A DNA stretch of 57,025 bases, taken from positions 1 to 57,025 of the forward strand of contig PDSA01000006.1 of the NCBI GenBank assembly GCA_002748285.1, given 5' to 3'. Below the pieces are notes generated by a model. It saw only the letters and a list, made by a program, of their open reading frames with translations, was not told where the DNA came from and did no database searches. Within the stretch, counting starts at the first letter, position 1. Every line of letters starts with the position of its first letter. This document shows, piece after piece, positions 42,333-51,425 of this stretch. Source of the DNA: Rhodobacterales bacterium (GTDB taxonomy: Bacteria; Pseudomonadota; Alphaproteobacteria; Rhodobacterales; Rhodobacteraceae). The position numbers and the translations under genes were made by a program.

Positions 42333-45300
42333 TCAAGCGATTTCGATGGTTTCGAACAGCCCCGGGCCAAAGCGCTCCGATATCTGTGCAACGGCAATCT
42401 GAACCGGAGCAACCACCCCATCACTGTTCTGATCCGCCACCGAATAGCTCCATTGTGGTGCCGACAGGGTGACCTCGCGCAGCACAGCGGTTCCGTCCAT
42501 AACACGCAACAGATAGCTTTCGGAGGCTTCCCCCAAAGGCACATCCGCCGATTGCCAACTGTCGCCATCAATGCGGGTGCGCCGGACCCATGACAGAGCA
42601 ATATCCTCGCCCAGCGCCCCCTGATGACGCAAATGGCACGGCGAATAGGGCCGCAGACCGATGCCATCAAAGGCGTGTTGCTGATGCACATAAGACGGAT
42701 CATCATAGCCCCGCGCCGCTGGGCCGATCCGGTAATGGCGTGACAATCCACGGGCGCTGCTGGGCAGATCAATCTGGCCGGGCACGCCGTTGAGCAGCAC
42801 AAAATGACTGCCCACCGGCCAGCTATCGGGCATCAGCCCGTCACTGCCCAGCTGACCCCGCAAGCGCACCGACAGATCATAGGTGTCCTGATCCACCAGC
42901 GTGGCACTGGCAAACTGGATCAGCTCCCAATTCCCGGAACTGCCATCACCAATGGCTGCCAGATTGGCCCCGTTCAGAACGTCCTGCCACTCAGCCGAAG
43001 ACAGAGTGCCGCCATAAACCCTGACCTGCAAAGCCGGGCCGTGATCCTTGAGCCCCGGACGCGCTGCAAATAGCGGGGTCCGAGTTTCGCCGATCACCGA
43101 AGACGTCTGAACCAGCTTGTTCAACCCATAGCCCTGATCTGTAGCCGAAGAATACACCGCCACGCAGCCCGGCCAAGGCGTTGCCGTAACCGCCAGATGC
43201 GGGGCGTGTTCGACCTCGTCCCCGCGGATCAGCGGCAAATCCAGAAACAGCGGATAAGTCGGCACCGCCGGGGTGAAGGGGCGGGCCACCACATCGTCTT
43301 CGATGGCATCTCCGGGCTGGTAAACGCCCTCTTCCACCCGCACTGCTTCGATCAACTGCGCCCCGGATTGTTCCAGATGGTCCAACCGATAGAGCGCCGA
43401 GCCATCCTTGGTCGGCAATCGCACCACATCCCCCGCGCCCAGCGCGAATTCTGACAGGGGCAAGGCGAATTTGGCCCCATCCCGGGCAATGCGCGATTCT
43501 GACAGCCAGCGTTCGACGATCGCCCGGCTCTCGGCCGCGGTCAGCGAAATCGGCAACTCGGATTGCGATACCGAATAGGTGGCCTCATCCGGGAAAATCG
43601 CTTCGGTCGATCGGACCTCATAATCGCCAATCGCATCGACATAATTCAGCCGGATACGCCCGGCAATCTCGGCCACCGGCGCGCGGGTGGTTTCGATCAG
43701 CCCGTTAGATTCGGCCAGCATGGCCAGCTTTTCCTCGGGAACCATCGCCGTTGGCCGCCCGTCACGGTTTTTGAAGATCAGCTTGCCTTCGCGTTCCACC
43801 GCATCAAAACCATAGGCCAGCATCAAAGGCTGCAAGGCCGCCCGCGCCCCGTCAATACCTTCGACCGTGTAGCCCCGGACATAGCCAAACAACTGCGAGA
43901 CATCATAGTGGCAAACACCCGAACGCTCGCAGATTTCCGCCACCACCGAAGCCAGCGTGCGCGCCGCACAGCGCCCATTCAGCCAATGGCCGCGGGCATA
44001 GTTTTCACCATCGCTCCACAGTTCCTTCTGATTGGGGAAATACGGAAACGGACGGGCATCCCAGGCCCAGACATGCGCTCTGGACATATCAATCATCTGC
44101 ACCCCGGTGTCGTCCCAAACCGGGTTGTTTTGCGGATCGGCCCAGAATTGCTGCATGGCACGCAAATACTGGACCTGAATCAGCTCATCGCGCTTGCCGT
44201 TGGAATAGCGTGGCAGGCGGGATTCTGATGATTTCGGATCGACGAATTTGTTGGGCTGGTTGGTGCCTTTGTCAACTGCGGCGCAACCCAACTCGGTGAA
44301 CCAGATCGGTTTCGAGCCGGGCTCCCAATCGGTTGGCATACTTTGCCGCACCCCGGCGATACGCTCGTAATGGGTGCTTTGCCACCAGCCTTTGAGGTCT
44401 TTGTAACGGTAAATCCAGGGCTCGCCATATTGCTCATCGGTGATTGGCGTGCGGATCTGGGCGGCACGGGCTTCGTCCGAGTGGTAATACCAATCATAGC
44501 CCTCGCCCCCCATGATGTTGGATTTCAGATAGTCCAGATTGTAAATCGCACCGGCATCCGCATCCAGATGGTCATGGCCCTCGCGCCAGTCAGATAGCGG
44601 CATGTAGTTGTCAATGCCGATAAAGTCGATATTGTCATCCGCCCAGAGCGCATCCAGATGGAACAGCCGATCATTGCTGCCATCCTGAGGCTGATAGCCG
44701 AAATACTCGCTCCAATCGGCGGCATAAGAAATCTTGGTATCCGGCCCTAAAATGCCACGCACATCCGCTGCCAACTGGCGCAGGGCTTCCACCACCGGGA
44801 AGCTGCCTGCGGCCCCGCGGATTTGGGTCAGGCCGCGCAATTCCGAGCCAATCAGAAATGCATCCACCCCGCCCGCTGCGGCGCACAGATGGGCGTAATG
44901 CAGGATAAAACGGCGATAAGACCACTCGACCGGGCCGGTATAGGTAACGCCCGTGGCGCTGGAGCTGAAATCGCCGGGCTGGGCCGCGCCGAAAAACGCA
45001 TCCACCTCGGTCGTCACCGCTGCCGTGCCGTCAGGAGAACCCGGCTGACCCGGAGCCGCAGACAACGTAATCCGCCCCCGCCATGGCAGAACGGGTTGCC
45101 CCTCTTCGCCGGTATAGGGGTTGAGTTTGGTGTTGTCCTCAAGCTGCTCCATCAGGATGAACGGGTAAAAGACCACATCCTTGCCGGATGCGTTCAAATG
45201 GGTGATGGCTTCGATCACCGACTGATCCGCTGGCGTGCCACCATAGACCGAGCGACCCTCGGATTTGGCAATTTCATCCGCCGCGCTGCGTGCGATGCCA

Positions 45301-46241
45301 GAGACAGACCAAGGCATCCCGGTGCCGTCATCCGTGTTTTGCTCGACCTTGGGCTGAATCGCACATTGATCACAGCGTAGATCATCACCAAACCACGACA
45401 CCACCATAGAGACCGAGCCACAATTCGGCAGCTCTTCGTCCAGCGCCTGCATCGAGGTGACAAAATCGGTTTTGCCCGAAGGGGTGTTCATATTGGCGGT
45501 GCGATTTACCCCATAGCCAGAGGAATAATGCACCGGCGTGGTGGCCAGCGCATATTCGCCGGTGCCGGGGATCAGCGCCACCGCCTGCACGGCTTGCGCC
45601 ATATCGCCTTCCTCGGGGTCTTGGGCCGGACGCAGCACTTCGAATGTGAATTGCGGAATCCGGTTTCCAAATTGACCCAGCGGCAGATCCTCGAACACCA
45701 CATAAGCGATGCCGCGATAGGCCGGAGTCATGCCGGTGCCCTCAACCGCCTCGATTTTCGGGTCCGGCAGCTGATCTTCTGAGCCCGGATAAACCCGCAT
45801 ATTCAGATCATCACGGCTCACCTCAACCCCATCGGCCCAGATGCGGCCTACCCGGCTGATCACCCCTTCGCACAGCGCCACCGCCAGACTGACAGTATAG
45901 CTATAAGACGTGGTGTCGGGCGTGCTGGGGGTGCCTTTGCCGCCGCCGGTTGTGGTGCTGCTCTCTTGAAATTGCGAGGCCCAGATCACCTGACCGCCAA
46001 TGCGCATCCGCCCGTAAATCTGGCTAACGGCCGTGCCCTCGGACGCGCCCATAAGGCGAAAGCGATCCACCTTGCCGGTTTCCACCACATCCGAGCCCGC
46101 GCCCATGATGCGCTGATCCAGCACCCGCCCCAAAGTGGCCCCCACAGCGCGCCCAATGACCGCGCTGGACAAGCCCAGAACCGAGCCTCCAAACGAAGCC
46201 CCCGCCGCAAAGCCGATCGAAGATAATACAATAGTTGCCAT
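42333..46241 (-). CDS. GTA baseplate / host-specificity 'megatron' protein (g15)
   Basis: At 1302 residues this is the largest gene and matches g15 of the R. capsulatus GTA in size and position. It starts with a small-residue-rich hydrophobic stretch (IVLSSIGFAAGASFGGSVLG), has a TIM-barrel-like glycosidase domain around 370-720 (YAADWSEYFGYQPQDGSNDR; GGEGYDWYYHSDEARAAQ; KPIWFTELGCAAVDKG) and then a phage-tail baseplate domain. It is thought to contact and cross the recipient envelope. It follows g14 by 13 bp. The frame is intact over its whole length. Confidence 0.93.
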   Translation of the reverse strand: MATIVLSSIGFAAGASFGGSVLGLSSAVIGRAVGATLGRVLDQRIMGAGSDVVETGKVDRFRLMGASEGTAVSQIYGRMRIGGQVIWASQFQESSTTTGGGKGTPSTPDTTSYSYTVSLAVALCEGVISRVGRIWADGVEVSRDDLNMRVYPGSEDQLPDPKIEAVEGTGMTPAYRGIAYVVFEDLPLGQFGNRIPQFTFEVLRPAQDPEEGDMAQAVQAVALIPGTGEYALATTPVHYSSGYGVNRTANMNTPSGKTDFVTSMQALDEELPNCGSVSMVVSWFGDDLRCDQCAIQPKVEQNTDDGTGMPWSVSGIARSAADEIAKSEGRSVYGGTPADQSVIEAITHLNASGKDVVFYPFILMEQLEDNTKLNPYTGEEGQPVLPWRGRITLSAAPGQPGSPDGTAAVTTEVDAFFGAAQPGDFSSSATGVTYTGPVEWSYRRFILHYAHLCAAAGGVDAFLIGSELRGLTQIRGAAGSFPVVEALRQLAADVRGILGPDTKISYAADWSEYFGYQPQDGSNDRLFHLDALWADDNIDFIGIDNYMPLSDWREGHDHLDADAGAIYNLDYLKSNIMGGEGYDWYYHSDEARAAQIRTPITDEQYGEPWIYRYKDLKGWWQSTHYERIAGVRQSMPTDWEPGSKPIWFTELGCAAVDKGTNQPNKFVDPKSSESRLPRYSNGKRDELIQVQYLRAMQQFWADPQNNPVWDDTGVQMIDMSRAHVWAWDARPFPYFPNQKELWSDGENYARGHWLNGRCAARTLASVVAEICERSGVCHYDVSQLFGYVRGYTVEGIDGARAALQPLMLAYGFDAVEREGKLIFKNRDGRPTAMVPEEKLAMLAESNGLIETTRAPVAEIAGRIRLNYVDAIGDYEVRSTEAIFPDEATYSVSQSELPISLTAAESRAIVERWLSESRIARDGAKFALPLSEFALGAGDVVRLPTKDGSALYRLDHLEQSGAQLIEAVRVEEGVYQPGDAIEDDVVARPFTPAVPTYPLFLDLPLIRGDEVEHAPHLAVTATPWPGCVAVYSSATDQGYGLNKLVQTSSVIGETRTPLFAARPGLKDHGPALQVRVYGGTLSSAEWQDVLNGANLAAIGDGSSGNWELIQFASATLVDQDTYDLSVRLRGQLGSDGLMPDSWPVGSHFVLLNGVPGQIDLPSSARGLSRHYRIGPAARGYDDPSYVHQQHAFDGIGLRPYSPCHLRHQGALGEDIALSWVRRTRIDGDSWQSADVPLGEASESYLLRVMDGTAVLREVTLSAPQWSYSVADQNSDGVVAPVQIAVAQISERFGPGLFETIEIA

Positions 46242-46254
46242 CAGGGCCCCTCCT

Positions 46255-46674
46255 TTAGGGAAAACGAAAACGCGCCACGATCCGGCGCTGCCAGGGGGCG
46301 CTCAGGGGGCTTTCAACCACCCCATGCCCCGTATAGGCGTGAATGAATGTGGGATGCGCACCGATGCGGCCCGCAATCCCCAGATGTTTGGCCACCCCGC
46401 CCGAGCGCATCCGAAACAGCAACACATCCCCGGCAGCCGGTTCGTGTTGCTCGATCAGATGCCGCCGGGCCGCCTGCCACAGGCGCTCTTGCCCCTGCGG
46501 TTCGGACCAATCAGGCGTGTAGGCGGGCACGGCTTCGGGCTCGTTGCCGTAAAGCTCGCGCCAGATCCCACGCAACAGCCCCAGACAATCGGCCCCTGCC
46601 CCTTTGGTCGCGGCCTGATGCCGGTAAGGGGTGCCGATCCAGCCGCGGGCCAGCTCTACCACGGACGTTTCCAT
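46255..46674 (-). CDS. GTA NlpC/P60 cell-wall peptidase (g14)
   Basis: The 139-residue protein has the NlpC/P60 catalytic cysteine in GADCLGLLRGIW (C30) and a downstream histidine in GVAKHLGIAGRIG, with PAAGDVLLFRM between them. It should cut peptidoglycan peptides during DNA delivery, as part of the GTA tail tip. Its start overlaps the g13 stop by one base. Position and size match the R. capsulatus gene. Confidence 0.92.
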   Translation of the reverse strand: METSVVELARGWIGTPYRHQAATKGAGADCLGLLRGIWRELYGNEPEAVPAYTPDWSEPQGQERLWQAARRHLIEQHEPAAGDVLLFRMRSGGVAKHLGIAGRIGAHPTFIHAYTGHGVVESPLSAPWQRRIVARFRFP

Positions 46675-47573
46675 CAGCTGCCCCCCGAATTGAACAGGCT
46701 CTGGCCGTTATGGGAGCCGCTGCGTTTCGGATAAGACATCAGCCAGTCTTCGCCGGGGATATAGGGAAAGCCGCGATAGTTGATGAAATTGTGAAATTTC
46801 AGGCGGCTGGTTTCGGGGCGCAGATCATAGCCCGCCGAAATCCGCACCAGATCGCCTGTCTGGATCGGGGCCCGCAGGCTTTCCCACAGTTCGATCTGAC
46901 GCCCCGCATCACTGAGCCGGTCATTCTTGACCAGCCCCACCAGCCCCTGCGCCGCACCGTTGAGCACCTCGAATTTGCCGCGTTCAAACCAGCGCTGATC
47001 AAAGCCGCTCAGATCGGCGAAATCAAAAATCCGCCCATCGGTGACCTGCTCAACCGGCAATTCCGCCTGATAGCCCGGCTGGCTGAGGTCAAAGCCAAAG
47101 CTGCCATCCTGCAACACAGACGTATCCTGACGCTGGTAAACCCGCCCCTGCGGCTGGTTCAGCGCCTCGGTCAAGCCGCGCAATTCGGCCTGAAAGGCAC
47201 CGCCGCTGCGCTGCAATTCGCCGATGGTGCCGCGAAACTGTATGATGCGCTGGCCCGGATCGGCCCAGTTGACCAGCCAGGCCACCACCTCGGCCCCGTC
47301 AAAACGGCCCGCGGCAATGTCGGCTTCGGTGATCGAAGCATCCGACAGCACCCCCAGCGCTTCGCTGTTATCCACCGCCAAACCGCTGCTTTGTTGCAGG
47401 GCGCGGGCGGTCATGCCGGTTTCGGGCTTGAAGGTCTGACCCTCGAATGACAGCGCCTGATCGTGATCGGTAAAACCATAGCTGACCCCATCACGGCGCC
47501 GCAAACGCCAACAGCGGCAAACCGTGGTGACTCCGCTGCGCAAATGCGCTTCAAATTCCGCTGAAAGAGCCAT
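46674..47573 (-). CDS. GTA hub protein, DUF2163 (g13)
   Basis: The 299-residue protein has the DUF2163 start VTTVCRCWRLRRRDGV, SYGFTDHDQALSFEGQ, and a C-terminal GFPYIPGEDWLMSYP. It forms the tail hub in the R. capsulatus particle. Relatives that I recall carry GCDKR...ETC before RLKF; here that region reads AGYDLRPETSRLKF, so both later cysteines are replaced (Tyr and Ser) and only C19 and C21 remain in the whole protein. It overlaps g12 and g14 by one base at each end. Confidence 0.92.
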   Translation of the reverse strand: MALSAEFEAHLRSGVTTVCRCWRLRRRDGVSYGFTDHDQALSFEGQTFKPETGMTARALQQSSGLAVDNSEALGVLSDASITEADIAAGRFDGAEVVAWLVNWADPGQRIIQFRGTIGELQRSGGAFQAELRGLTEALNQPQGRVYQRQDTSVLQDGSFGFDLSQPGYQAELPVEQVTDGRIFDFADLSGFDQRWFERGKFEVLNGAAQGLVGLVKNDRLSDAGRQIELWESLRAPIQTGDLVRISAGYDLRPETSRLKFHNFINYRGFPYIPGEDWLMSYPKRSGSHNGQSLFNSGGS

Positions 47574-48205
47574 CAGATCCGCACCTCCACCACCGGCACA
47601 TTAGGGGCATCGCCAGCCTGAAAACTGGCCACCGAAGTCTGCACCCGGTCGGTGTCAAAGCGCACCGGCACGTCAAATTCAAACCCGGCGGTGATTTCAG
47701 CCCCCTGATCGGGCGGATGGGCAAATGTGATCATTCCGGTGGCGGTGTCGACTTCAAAATGAATGCCCTCTTGTTGCAAATCCCCCTGAATGCCGATCTG
47801 CACCGTGCCGGCCACGGGTTTGGTGATCGGACGCACATACACCCCCTCGCCAGAACGATAGGTTTTGGTCAGCACAAACGCCCCGGTCACCCCATCGCCA
47901 ATGGCGATCACCTGATCTTCAAAACCCGGCTCAGCCGAAGGCTTGCAGGATTTGTAGTCGGACCAGTCTTTCCAGCGAAAACCATAAAGCTGCCCCTGTC
48001 GGGCCTCGAAAAACGCAATCAGCCGTTCCACATCATCCAGTGATCGCATCCCCACACCGGCATCATAACGCCGCCGGGAATGCGCCCATGGGGTGTTGCG
48101 CTCTTCAAAGCCATTGGCCAGCGTCACCACCTCGGTGCGCCTCTCGGGCCCGCCGACCGAACCAAAGCTCAGGTTGGCGGGAAATCTTACCTCGTGAAAG
48201 CCCAT
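47573..48205 (-). CDS. GTA distal tail protein, DUF2460 / TIGR02217 (g12)
   Basis: The 210-residue protein opens GFHEVRFPANLSFGSVGGPE and has the EERNTPWAHSRRRYDAGVG segment typical of the TIGR02217 family, then FRWKDWSDYKSCKPS. It forms the distal tail ring between the tube and the hub. It sits 12 bp after the tape measure gene and overlaps g13 by one base. Confidence 0.92.
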   Translation of the reverse strand: MGFHEVRFPANLSFGSVGGPERRTEVVTLANGFEERNTPWAHSRRRYDAGVGMRSLDDVERLIAFFEARQGQLYGFRWKDWSDYKSCKPSAEPGFEDQVIAIGDGVTGAFVLTKTYRSGEGVYVRPITKPVAGTVQIGIQGDLQQEGIHFEVDTATGMITFAHPPDQGAEITAGFEFDVPVRFDTDRVQTSVASFQAGDAPNVPVVEVRI

Positions 48206-48217
48206 CTCGGATACCTC

Positions 48218-48886
48218 CTAACGGTTGCGTTGACCACGCCCCAAAGCGCGCGACATCTGTGCTGCAATTTGCCCCTGACTGCGGCGGAAACCGTCCACAT
48301 CCGGGGTAGTGATGTTCATGGTGATGTTGACCGGGCGGGCCTGGCCGCTCATCTCAACCCCCAAACGGCCATTGGCCCCGCGGGTCAGCGGCATGATCGC
48401 CTCCGGGCCGGCTTCACCCATCAGACCGGTGCCGCCGCGCATCGGGAACCTTGTCGGACCGCTGACGATGCCGCCATTGGCAAAGGGCATCACCCGCCCT
48501 TGGGCAAAGCTGCCCCCCTTGGCGAACATTTCCGTGCCACCGCCAAAGGCGCTGCTGATGCCATTGGCCAGCAGCCCGCCAAAATGTTTCGTCACCGGGG
48601 TGATCGCTGCATTATAGCTGGCATTGACCATCGACTGCGCCAGCTTGCTCAGCGCATCCGACAGCTTCAGCCCGTCAAAAACCAAGCCATCAAAGGCCGA
48701 TTTCAGACCGCGGCTGATGCCCTTGGACAGCACCGAGACCTCGCGGTTTGTGGTGGTCAGGCCATCCCGCATCCGGGCCAGCTCGCCATCAAAAGCCGCC
48801 GCCACCGCCGTGGCCCCGCCCATGGTTGTTTCAAGCGCCGCCACCTGATCTTCAAAATCGTCCAGACCGTCCGCATCTTTTGTCAT
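48218..48886 (-). CDS. GTA tail tape measure protein (g11)
   Basis: The 222-residue protein is short for a tape measure but near the GTA g11 size, in keeping with the short GTA tail. It is helical, with an acidic start (DADGLDDFEDQVAALETTMG), a hydrophobic small-residue segment (NASYNAAITPVTKHFGGLLA) and a glycine-rich GGIVSGPTRFPMRGGTGLMG stretch near 145-165, usual in phage tape measure C-termini. It overlaps g10.1 by four bases (ATGA). Confidence 0.9.
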   Translation of the reverse strand: MTKDADGLDDFEDQVAALETTMGGATAVAAAFDGELARMRDGLTTTNREVSVLSKGISRGLKSAFDGLVFDGLKLSDALSKLAQSMVNASYNAAITPVTKHFGGLLANGISSAFGGGTEMFAKGGSFAQGRVMPFANGGIVSGPTRFPMRGGTGLMGEAGPEAIMPLTRGANGRLGVEMSGQARPVNITMNITTPDVDGFRRSQGQIAAQMSRALGRGQRNR

Positions 48887-49083
48887 GTTTCATTCTCCAA
48901 TTTATCGGGGTAGGCCCGCACCAGCTCTTCCAGACGGGCGCGGCCCATGGGGGCTTGGGGGGTGCCCTGACCCAGCATCAGCATCAGCTCGGCGGGGGTG
49001 AGCCGCCAGAACTGATCCGGGTGCAGGCCAAGGCCGCATATCCCCGCCCGCATGAGGGCGGGCCAGTCAAAACCAGCGCTCAT
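48883..49083 (-). CDS. GTA tail assembly chaperone (g10.1)
   Basis: The 66-residue protein (FDWPALMRAGICGLGLHPDQ, then FWRLTPAELMLMLGQG) matches the rcc01693/TIGR02216 small chaperone that sits between g10 and the tape measure gene. It overlaps both neighbours by four bases. It is easily missed because of its size. Confidence 0.88.
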   Translation of the reverse strand: MSAGFDWPALMRAGICGLGLHPDQFWRLTPAELMLMLGQGTPQAPMGRARLEELVRAYPDKLENET

Positions 49084-49421
49084 CCTGCCCCCATCTGCGG
49101 CTGAGCAAGCTCGGGCAAAGCAAACGCCCGCGCCAGCAGCTCGGCGGCGACCCGGGCGGCCTCGATCGGACCGCCGTCGATCTCGACCGCCAACAGATCA
49201 GCGGCCGAGCCCTGCCAGCCGCCGCCACGCAACCCGGCCACCAGCAGAGCCACCACATCGCGTGTGCTGAACGAACCGTTCTCAAACCGCTGAACCAGCT
49301 CAACCAGAGTGCCCGTATGTAGCGCCGCCTCAAGCTCGGCCAGCGCCCCCAATGTCAGTTTACAAATGTGCTGAACCCCATCCAGGCTCAGCGCCACTTC
49401 TCCGCTCCAGGCGTTGGCCAT
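49080..49421 (-). CDS. GTA tail assembly protein, GTA-gp10 family (g10)
   Basis: The 113-residue protein (NAWSGEVALSLDGVQHICKL, then TLGALAELEAALHTGTLVEL) is the GTA-gp10 type protein, likely a tail tube chaperone paired with g10.1. It overlaps g9 by one base and g10.1 by four bases. No catalytic motif is visible. Confidence 0.9.
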   Translation of the reverse strand: MANAWSGEVALSLDGVQHICKLTLGALAELEAALHTGTLVELVQRFENGSFSTRDVVALLVAGLRGGGWQGSAADLLAVEIDGGPIEAARVAAELLARAFALPELAQPQMGAG

Positions 49422-49834
49422 CAGACAGCCGTAAAGGTCAGCGCACCGGCCGAAGCCATGCTCAGCTCATAGGTGGCCTCGCCATTATAGCTGCCGGCAT
49501 ATTCGATCGCGGTCATCTGAAATGGCCCCTCAATGGTGCCAAAATCGGGGATGATCACCTGAAAATCCGGGGTTTGACCGTCAAAAAAGAGCTGGCGGGC
49601 GCGTTCATCGGTATCGGAATCCTTAAAGACCCCCGAGCCCGAAAGACTGGCCGATTTCACCCCGGCCCCGCCCAATAATTCGCGCCAGCCGCCTTGACTT
49701 TCCAGGCTGGTCACATCCACCGACTCTGCGTTAAAGCTGATCCGCGTGGCACGCAGACCGACGATAGTTTCAAACTGACCATCGCCGGTCATATCCAGTT
49801 TGATCAAAAGATCCTTGCCGTTTTGGGCACCCAT
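49421..49834 (-). CDS. GTA major tail (tube) protein, TP901-1 family (g9)
   Basis: The 137-residue protein starts GAQNGKDLLIKLDMTGDGQF and has RISFNAESVDVTSLESQGGW, the TP901-1 major tail protein signature. It polymerises to the tail tube. It is preceded by a 105-bp gap that holds a MITE remnant, whereas the other tail genes overlap or nearly touch, so this gap is out of pattern. Confidence 0.92.
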   Translation of the reverse strand: MGAQNGKDLLIKLDMTGDGQFETIVGLRATRISFNAESVDVTSLESQGGWRELLGGAGVKSASLSGSGVFKDSDTDERARQLFFDGQTPDFQVIIPDFGTIEGPFQMTAIEYAGSYNGEATYELSMASAGALTFTAV

Positions 49835-49866
49835 AGCTGTTACTCCAGTTTAGAAAAAGTTTCATT

Positions 49867-49915
49867 TATAGCGTTTGACGAAATCGGTAATTCAGGTTTT
49901 TCGCATAACGCTTTA
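49867..49915 (+). repeat. MITE-like element, copy D (49-bp internally deleted form) inside the GTA operon
   Basis: It has the left end TATAGCGTTTGACGAAAT, a short residue of the middle, and the right end TTCAGGTTTTTCGCATAACG followed by CTTTA. About 56 bp of the full unit are missing. The two ends still pair as a stem. It lies between g8 and g9 on the GTA message. Confidence 0.8.
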
Positions 49916-49939
49916 GTGTTGAACCGCCAGAGCAGCGGT

Positions 49940-50350
49940 TCAGTCGTCCTCAACCCGGGCTGAGAAACGCAAATCAATGCGGCGGGTTTCGCCAGTTTCC
50001 ACCCGCCGGGCGCTGGCACGCTCAAAGTTGATAAAGCACAGCGACCCGCGCGACAGGCTCAGCGATGCCCCCTGCAACGCATCGCTGATCGCCGCACCCA
50101 CCAGCTTGGCGGTTTCAAAGCCGGCGGCTTCACTGATGACGCTGATCGTCACCATATGTAGTGCGCCATAGCCGGTTTTATCGGATTTATCGCGCACATC
50201 CTCGGGGCCAAGGCTGACATAGGTCTCGGGCAGACTGCCCGACGGGGCGTTGTCGTAAATCGCCCCGCCCAGCAAGCTGGTCAGCGTGGGATCGGCCATC
50301 AGATGGGTGTAAATCGCGCTCTGTAGCGCGGCGGATACTGCATAGGTCAT
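49940..50350 (-). CDS. GTA tail terminator protein, DUF3168 (g8)
   Basis: The 136-residue protein starts AVSAALQSAIYTHLMADPTL and contains LGGAIYDNAPSGSLPETYVS, as in DUF3168 tail completion proteins. It should cap the head-proximal end of the tail tube. It overlaps g7 by four bases and is followed by the gap with MITE copy D before g9. Confidence 0.92.
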   Translation of the reverse strand: MTYAVSAALQSAIYTHLMADPTLTSLLGGAIYDNAPSGSLPETYVSLGPEDVRDKSDKTGYGALHMVTISVISEAAGFETAKLVGAAISDALQGASLSLSRGSLCFINFERASARRVETGETRRIDLRFSARVEDD

Positions 50351-50685
50351 GATGCTTCCTCCTCATAGGCAAAGCAGGTTAGATAATGGGCCTGCGGGTC
50401 GCGCTCGGTCACCGCTTTGATGCGGTAAACCCGGGCCCCTTCGACAAAACGCTGGTCGGCCTTGGGGCGGGAAGGCGTGCCCACCGGCGCGGCCCTGACC
50501 GTGATTTTATAAGGCACGCAGGTCACCGTGGTGAGCTGGCTGGCTTTTTCCGAACCCGTCCCGGCCGTGATTTTGGCCCAAAGCGTGCCGAGCGCCTGCC
50601 AGCTTTCACTGTAACCACCCGCGCCATCCGGGGTTTGCACCGCATGTTCCAGCACCAGCCTGCGGTTCAGATTGGGGGAGCTCAT
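50347..50685 (-). CDS. GTA head closure / stopper protein (g7)
   Basis: The 112-residue protein (NRRLVLEHAVQTPDGAGGYS, then ESWQALGTLWAKITAG) matches the SPP1 gp16-like head-tail adaptor family. It should close the head and join it to the tail. It overlaps g6 and g8 by four bases each. Confidence 0.92.
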   Translation of the reverse strand: MSSPNLNRRLVLEHAVQTPDGAGGYSESWQALGTLWAKITAGTGSEKASQLTTVTCVPYKITVRAAPVGTPSRPKADQRFVEGARVYRIKAVTERDPQAHYLTCFAYEEEAS

Positions 50686-51281
50686 GCCGACACCCCACCC
50701 AGAATGCGCACCGTGCGGTAACGCTCGATCAGGCTGGTGACGCCATAAGGCATCGCCGCCTGCCCCGCCCCCGCCAGATCGCGATTTTCATAAAAATGCG
50801 CCGCCAGCAACAACACCGCATGGGCAATATCGGCGGGCAGATCAGTCCAGGCCGCGCCAAAGCCCGCCTCAAACACCACCTCGGCCGCACCACCAATGGC
50901 GATGTCGGGCAAATTGCCGCCAACCGCCAGCAGATAAGGGCGGTGATCGTCTTTTTGCAAGGCATAGCGCGCGCTGGCGATTTCACTGACCGCTCCGGCG
51001 CGATCACGCATCCGAAACCCGGTGATCTGACCGACCGGAGCCACCGGAAACGCCTGTTTCTGCAAAGACCGCCACGCCGTCAGCGACCACATGAACTGGC
51101 GGGCAATCAGGATCTTTCCGGTGCGGGACTCGATCGCGGCCATGGCGCTGCGAAGATAGCTCTCCAACACCGCATCCTGCAGCGCATCATCGGCAAAACC
51201 CGTGCCCATACGCAAATGATCTTTGAATTCGGCGATCGGCAGCGCCGCGGCGGGCACTGTGGTCTGCTCGACTAACATCAT
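50682..51281 (-). CDS. GTA head-tail connector / adaptor protein (g6)
   Basis: The 199-residue protein (AAALPIAEFKDHLRMGTGFA and SYLRSAMAAIESRTGKILI) is of the phage gp6-like connector type, and binds under the portal. GGAGA lies before its start. It is separated from the capsid gene by 157 bp that contain two strong hairpins, the first break in the otherwise compact order. Confidence 0.92.
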   Translation of the reverse strand: MMLVEQTTVPAAALPIAEFKDHLRMGTGFADDALQDAVLESYLRSAMAAIESRTGKILIARQFMWSLTAWRSLQKQAFPVAPVGQITGFRMRDRAGAVSEIASARYALQKDDHRPYLLAVGGNLPDIAIGGAAEVVFEAGFGAAWTDLPADIAHAVLLLAAHFYENRDLAGAGQAAMPYGVTSLIERYRTVRILGGVSA

Positions 51282-51320
51282 GGAAAATCTCCGAAAAAAT
51301 ATGTTGAAACCCCTGAAAAA

Positions 51321-51425
51321 CGGGCGTGCGCCATCCGTATTGCTCGAAACGGAGGGGAGCAGCTAGACAACACAGAAAAGTTGACGCACGCCCGGTTCGG
51401 CCGGCCCGTGAGATGCGGGCCGACC
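51321..51425 (-). terminator. two hairpins directly after the capsid gene (attenuator or mRNA stabiliser)
   Basis: On the GTA strand, a 10-bp hairpin with one mismatch (GGTCGGCCCG / CGGGCCGGCC, 51425-51399, loop 7) starts 13 bases after the capsid stop. Next is a larger inverted repeat CGGGCGTGCG (51394-51385) / CGCACGCCCG (51330-51321) with a 54-base interior, followed by TTTTTC. The second resembles an intrinsic terminator with a long loop. Either could cut down expression of tail genes or protect the capsid mRNA 3' end. Confidence 0.6.
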
